The notes under the pieces are model-generated. The model had not been told where the DNA came from. It made no database searches and worked only from the letters and a program-made list of their open reading frames with translations. Shown one piece after another: positions 62,541-64,000 of a stretch of 64,000 nucleotides of DNA; positions within the stretch are counted from its first letter, which is position 1; the number at the start of each line of letters is the position of its first letter. This DNA is from Mya arenaria. Lineage: Eukaryota; Mollusca; Bivalvia; Myida; Myidae. The DNA is taken from assembly GCF_026914265.1 (NCBI RefSeq), contig NC_069132.1, positions 31,738,932-31,802,931 on the forward strand, written 5' to 3'. The position numbers and the translations under genes were made by a program.

Positions 62541-62793
62541 CGGGACTTTGACTTTCGGTCCAGCCAACCCCGGGTAAAATCCCGACCGATGGTTTAACCA
62601 CGGCCAAATGCCCCAGCACCCCAGAGACTCTATATAAGGCCCAATCTCGGCTTAATTTGGCGCTATGACAAAGCCACTGCGGTCACCCGGCCCCGCGGGG
62701 CCACCTGGAAAGTAAAAACACGGCCCTTTTCCCCGGCTATCCCCGGTATACCCCCCGGACCTGGGGGGGGGCGTGGTTTCAATTGACTGGTGC
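62541..62793. mobile_element. GC-rich inverted-repeat element, truncated copy in the satellite
   Basis: Reverse complement of the element at 53731-54049, from GGGACTTTGACTTTCGGTC through to CAATTGACTGGTGC. The outer 45 bases at the left, including one terminal repeat, are missing, and array sequence directly abuts the break. Confidence 0.82.
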
Positions 62794-62799
62794 ATAAAC

Positions 62800-63375
62800 G
62801 GCGGAGAGATGATGGAGACAATGCAAAAGTTTGCGGCGGAGAAAAGATGAAAACAATGTAAGAGTAAACGGCGGAGAGAAGATGGTGACGATGCAAAAGG
62901 TTGCGGCGGAGAGAAGATGGAGACGATGTAAGAGTATTCGGCGGAGAGGAGATGGTGACAATGCAAAAGGTTGGGGCGGAGAGAAGATGGAGACGATGTA
63001 AGAGTATTCGGCGGAGAGAAGATGGTGACGATGCAAAAGGTTGCGGCGGAGAGAAGATGGAGACGATGTAAGAGTATTCGGCGGAGAGAAGATGGTGACG
63101 ATGCAAAAGGTTGCGGCGGAGAGAAGATGGAGACGATGTAAGAGTATTCGGCGGAGAGAAGATGGTGACAATGCAAAAGGTTGCGGCGGAGAGAAGATGG
63201 AGACGATGTAAGAGTATTCGGCGGAGAGAAGATGGTGACGATGCAAAAGGTTGCGGCGGAGAGAAGATGGAGACGATGTAAGAGTATTCGGCGGAGAGGA
63301 GATGGTGACAATGCAAAAGGTTGGGGCGGAGAGAAGATGGATACGATGTAAGAGTATTCGGCGGAGAGAAGATGG
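62800..63375. repeat. 70-bp higher-order dimer within the satellite
   Basis: Two 35-bp types alternate strictly: GATGGTGACGATGCAAAAGG and GATGGAGACGATGTAAGAGT. This gives about eight near-identical 70-bp dimers directly after the GC-rich insertion. Copies before the insertion do not show this pairing. Confidence 0.85.
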
Positions 63376-64000
63376 TGACAATGTAAGAGTATACTGCGGA
63401 GAGACGATTAAGACAATGTAGGTGTATACGGCGGAGAGACTATTGAGACAATGTCGGTGTATACGGCGGAGAGACGATTGAGACAATGTATGTGTATACG
63501 GCGGAGAGAAGATGGAGACAATGCAATTGTATACGGCGCAGAGATGATTGAGACAATGTAGATGTATACGGTGGAGAGAAGATGGAGACAATGCAATTGT
63601 ATACGGCGCAGAGATGATTGAGACAATGTAGGTGTATACGGCGGAGAGACGATTGAGACAATGTAGGTGTATACGGCGGAGAGATGATGGAGACAATGCA
63701 ATAGTATACGGCGGAGAGATGATTGAGACAATGTAGGTGTATACGGCGGAGAGACGATTGAGACAATGTAGGTGTATACGGCGGAGAGATGATGGAGACA
63801 ATGTAGGGGTATACGGCGGAGAGAAGATTGAGACAATGTATGTGTATACGGCGGAGAGACGATTGAGACAATGTAGGGGTATACGGCGGAAAGACGATTG
63901 AGACAATGTAGGCGTTTAAGGCGGAGAGATGATGGAGACAATGTAGGTGTATACGGCGGAGAGAAGATTGAGACAATGTATGTGTATACGGCGGAGGGAC

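Larger units (their letters stand above)
60696..64000. repeat. 35-bp satellite array, runs past the window
   Basis: Unit GTGTATACGGCGGAGAGAAG + ATGGAGACAATGCAA, with about 85 copies in view. Common variants are GTAAGAGTATACGGCGAAGA and GTAACAGTATAAGGCGGAGA. From about 63380 the GATGATTGAGACAATGTAGG variant dominates. The array is interrupted at 62541-62793 by a GC-rich element. Minus-strand frames of up to 384 codons arise because the unit has no stop in any minus frame. Confidence 0.95.

Noticed and set aside
60374..63976. Many minus-strand frames, up to 384 codons, with LRRIHLHCLHLLSAVYT-type repeats
   Set aside because: The same peptide appears in three frames at offsets of 35 bases, as expected from a satellite and not from a gene.

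Overview
This is a eukaryotic nuclear window, AT-rich and crowded with satellites. Spliced genes with GT-AG introns, a nuclear tRNA-Cys, non-LTR retrotransposon relics, tRNA-derived SINE-like pieces, small inverted-repeat elements and kilobases of minisatellite all point to an invertebrate. A bivalve mollusc is my best guess, from general impression of the repeat families and not from a search.

Layout. 1-5.6 kb is simple and tandem repeat: tetranucleotide runs, a 19-bp array and a 74-bp array. 7.2-8.5 kb holds a 544-bp tandem duplication of a palindromic element. 8.75-30.2 kb holds three members of one gene family that I cannot name. Gene A (+, 8752-9705) is a secreted-looking truncated copy. 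Gene B (-, 13724-18475) is intact, with three exons and a C-terminal transmembrane exon. Gene C (+, 28233-30159) has the same three-exon layout but is broken by an in-frame stop and a frameshift. Between B and C lie a decayed copy of an EF-hand gene (22.07-24.13 kb) and a 31-bp minisatellite.

33.2-41.3 kb is an intact six-exon calmodulin-like gene on the minus strand with four EF-hands. Its introns are filled by 17-, 58- and 44-bp arrays and small transposons. 44.3-45.9 kb is a polypurine tract. 46-48.4 kb holds a tRNA-like fragment, a decayed calmodulin-type exon, and a LINE fragment enclosed by an inverted repeat.

49.7-59.1 kb is an intact four-exon ARF/ARL-family small GTPase on the minus strand. 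Its large first intron contains an antisense tRNA-Cys(GCA) gene and several mobile elements. Its second intron carries decayed tandem copies of part of exon 2. 60.5-64 kb is a 35-bp satellite running off the end of the window, interrupted by a GC-rich inverted-repeat element.

The live genes do not form an operon or an obvious pathway. The ARF/ARL GTPase is a membrane-traffic type switch, the EF-hand protein is a calcium sensor, and the A/B/C family looks like lineage-specific cell-surface or secretory-pathway proteins in active birth and decay. The most novel material is the A/B/C family, whose three copies show a membrane form, a form that lost its membrane exon, and a pseudogene, together with the partial-exon tandem array inside the GTPase gene.
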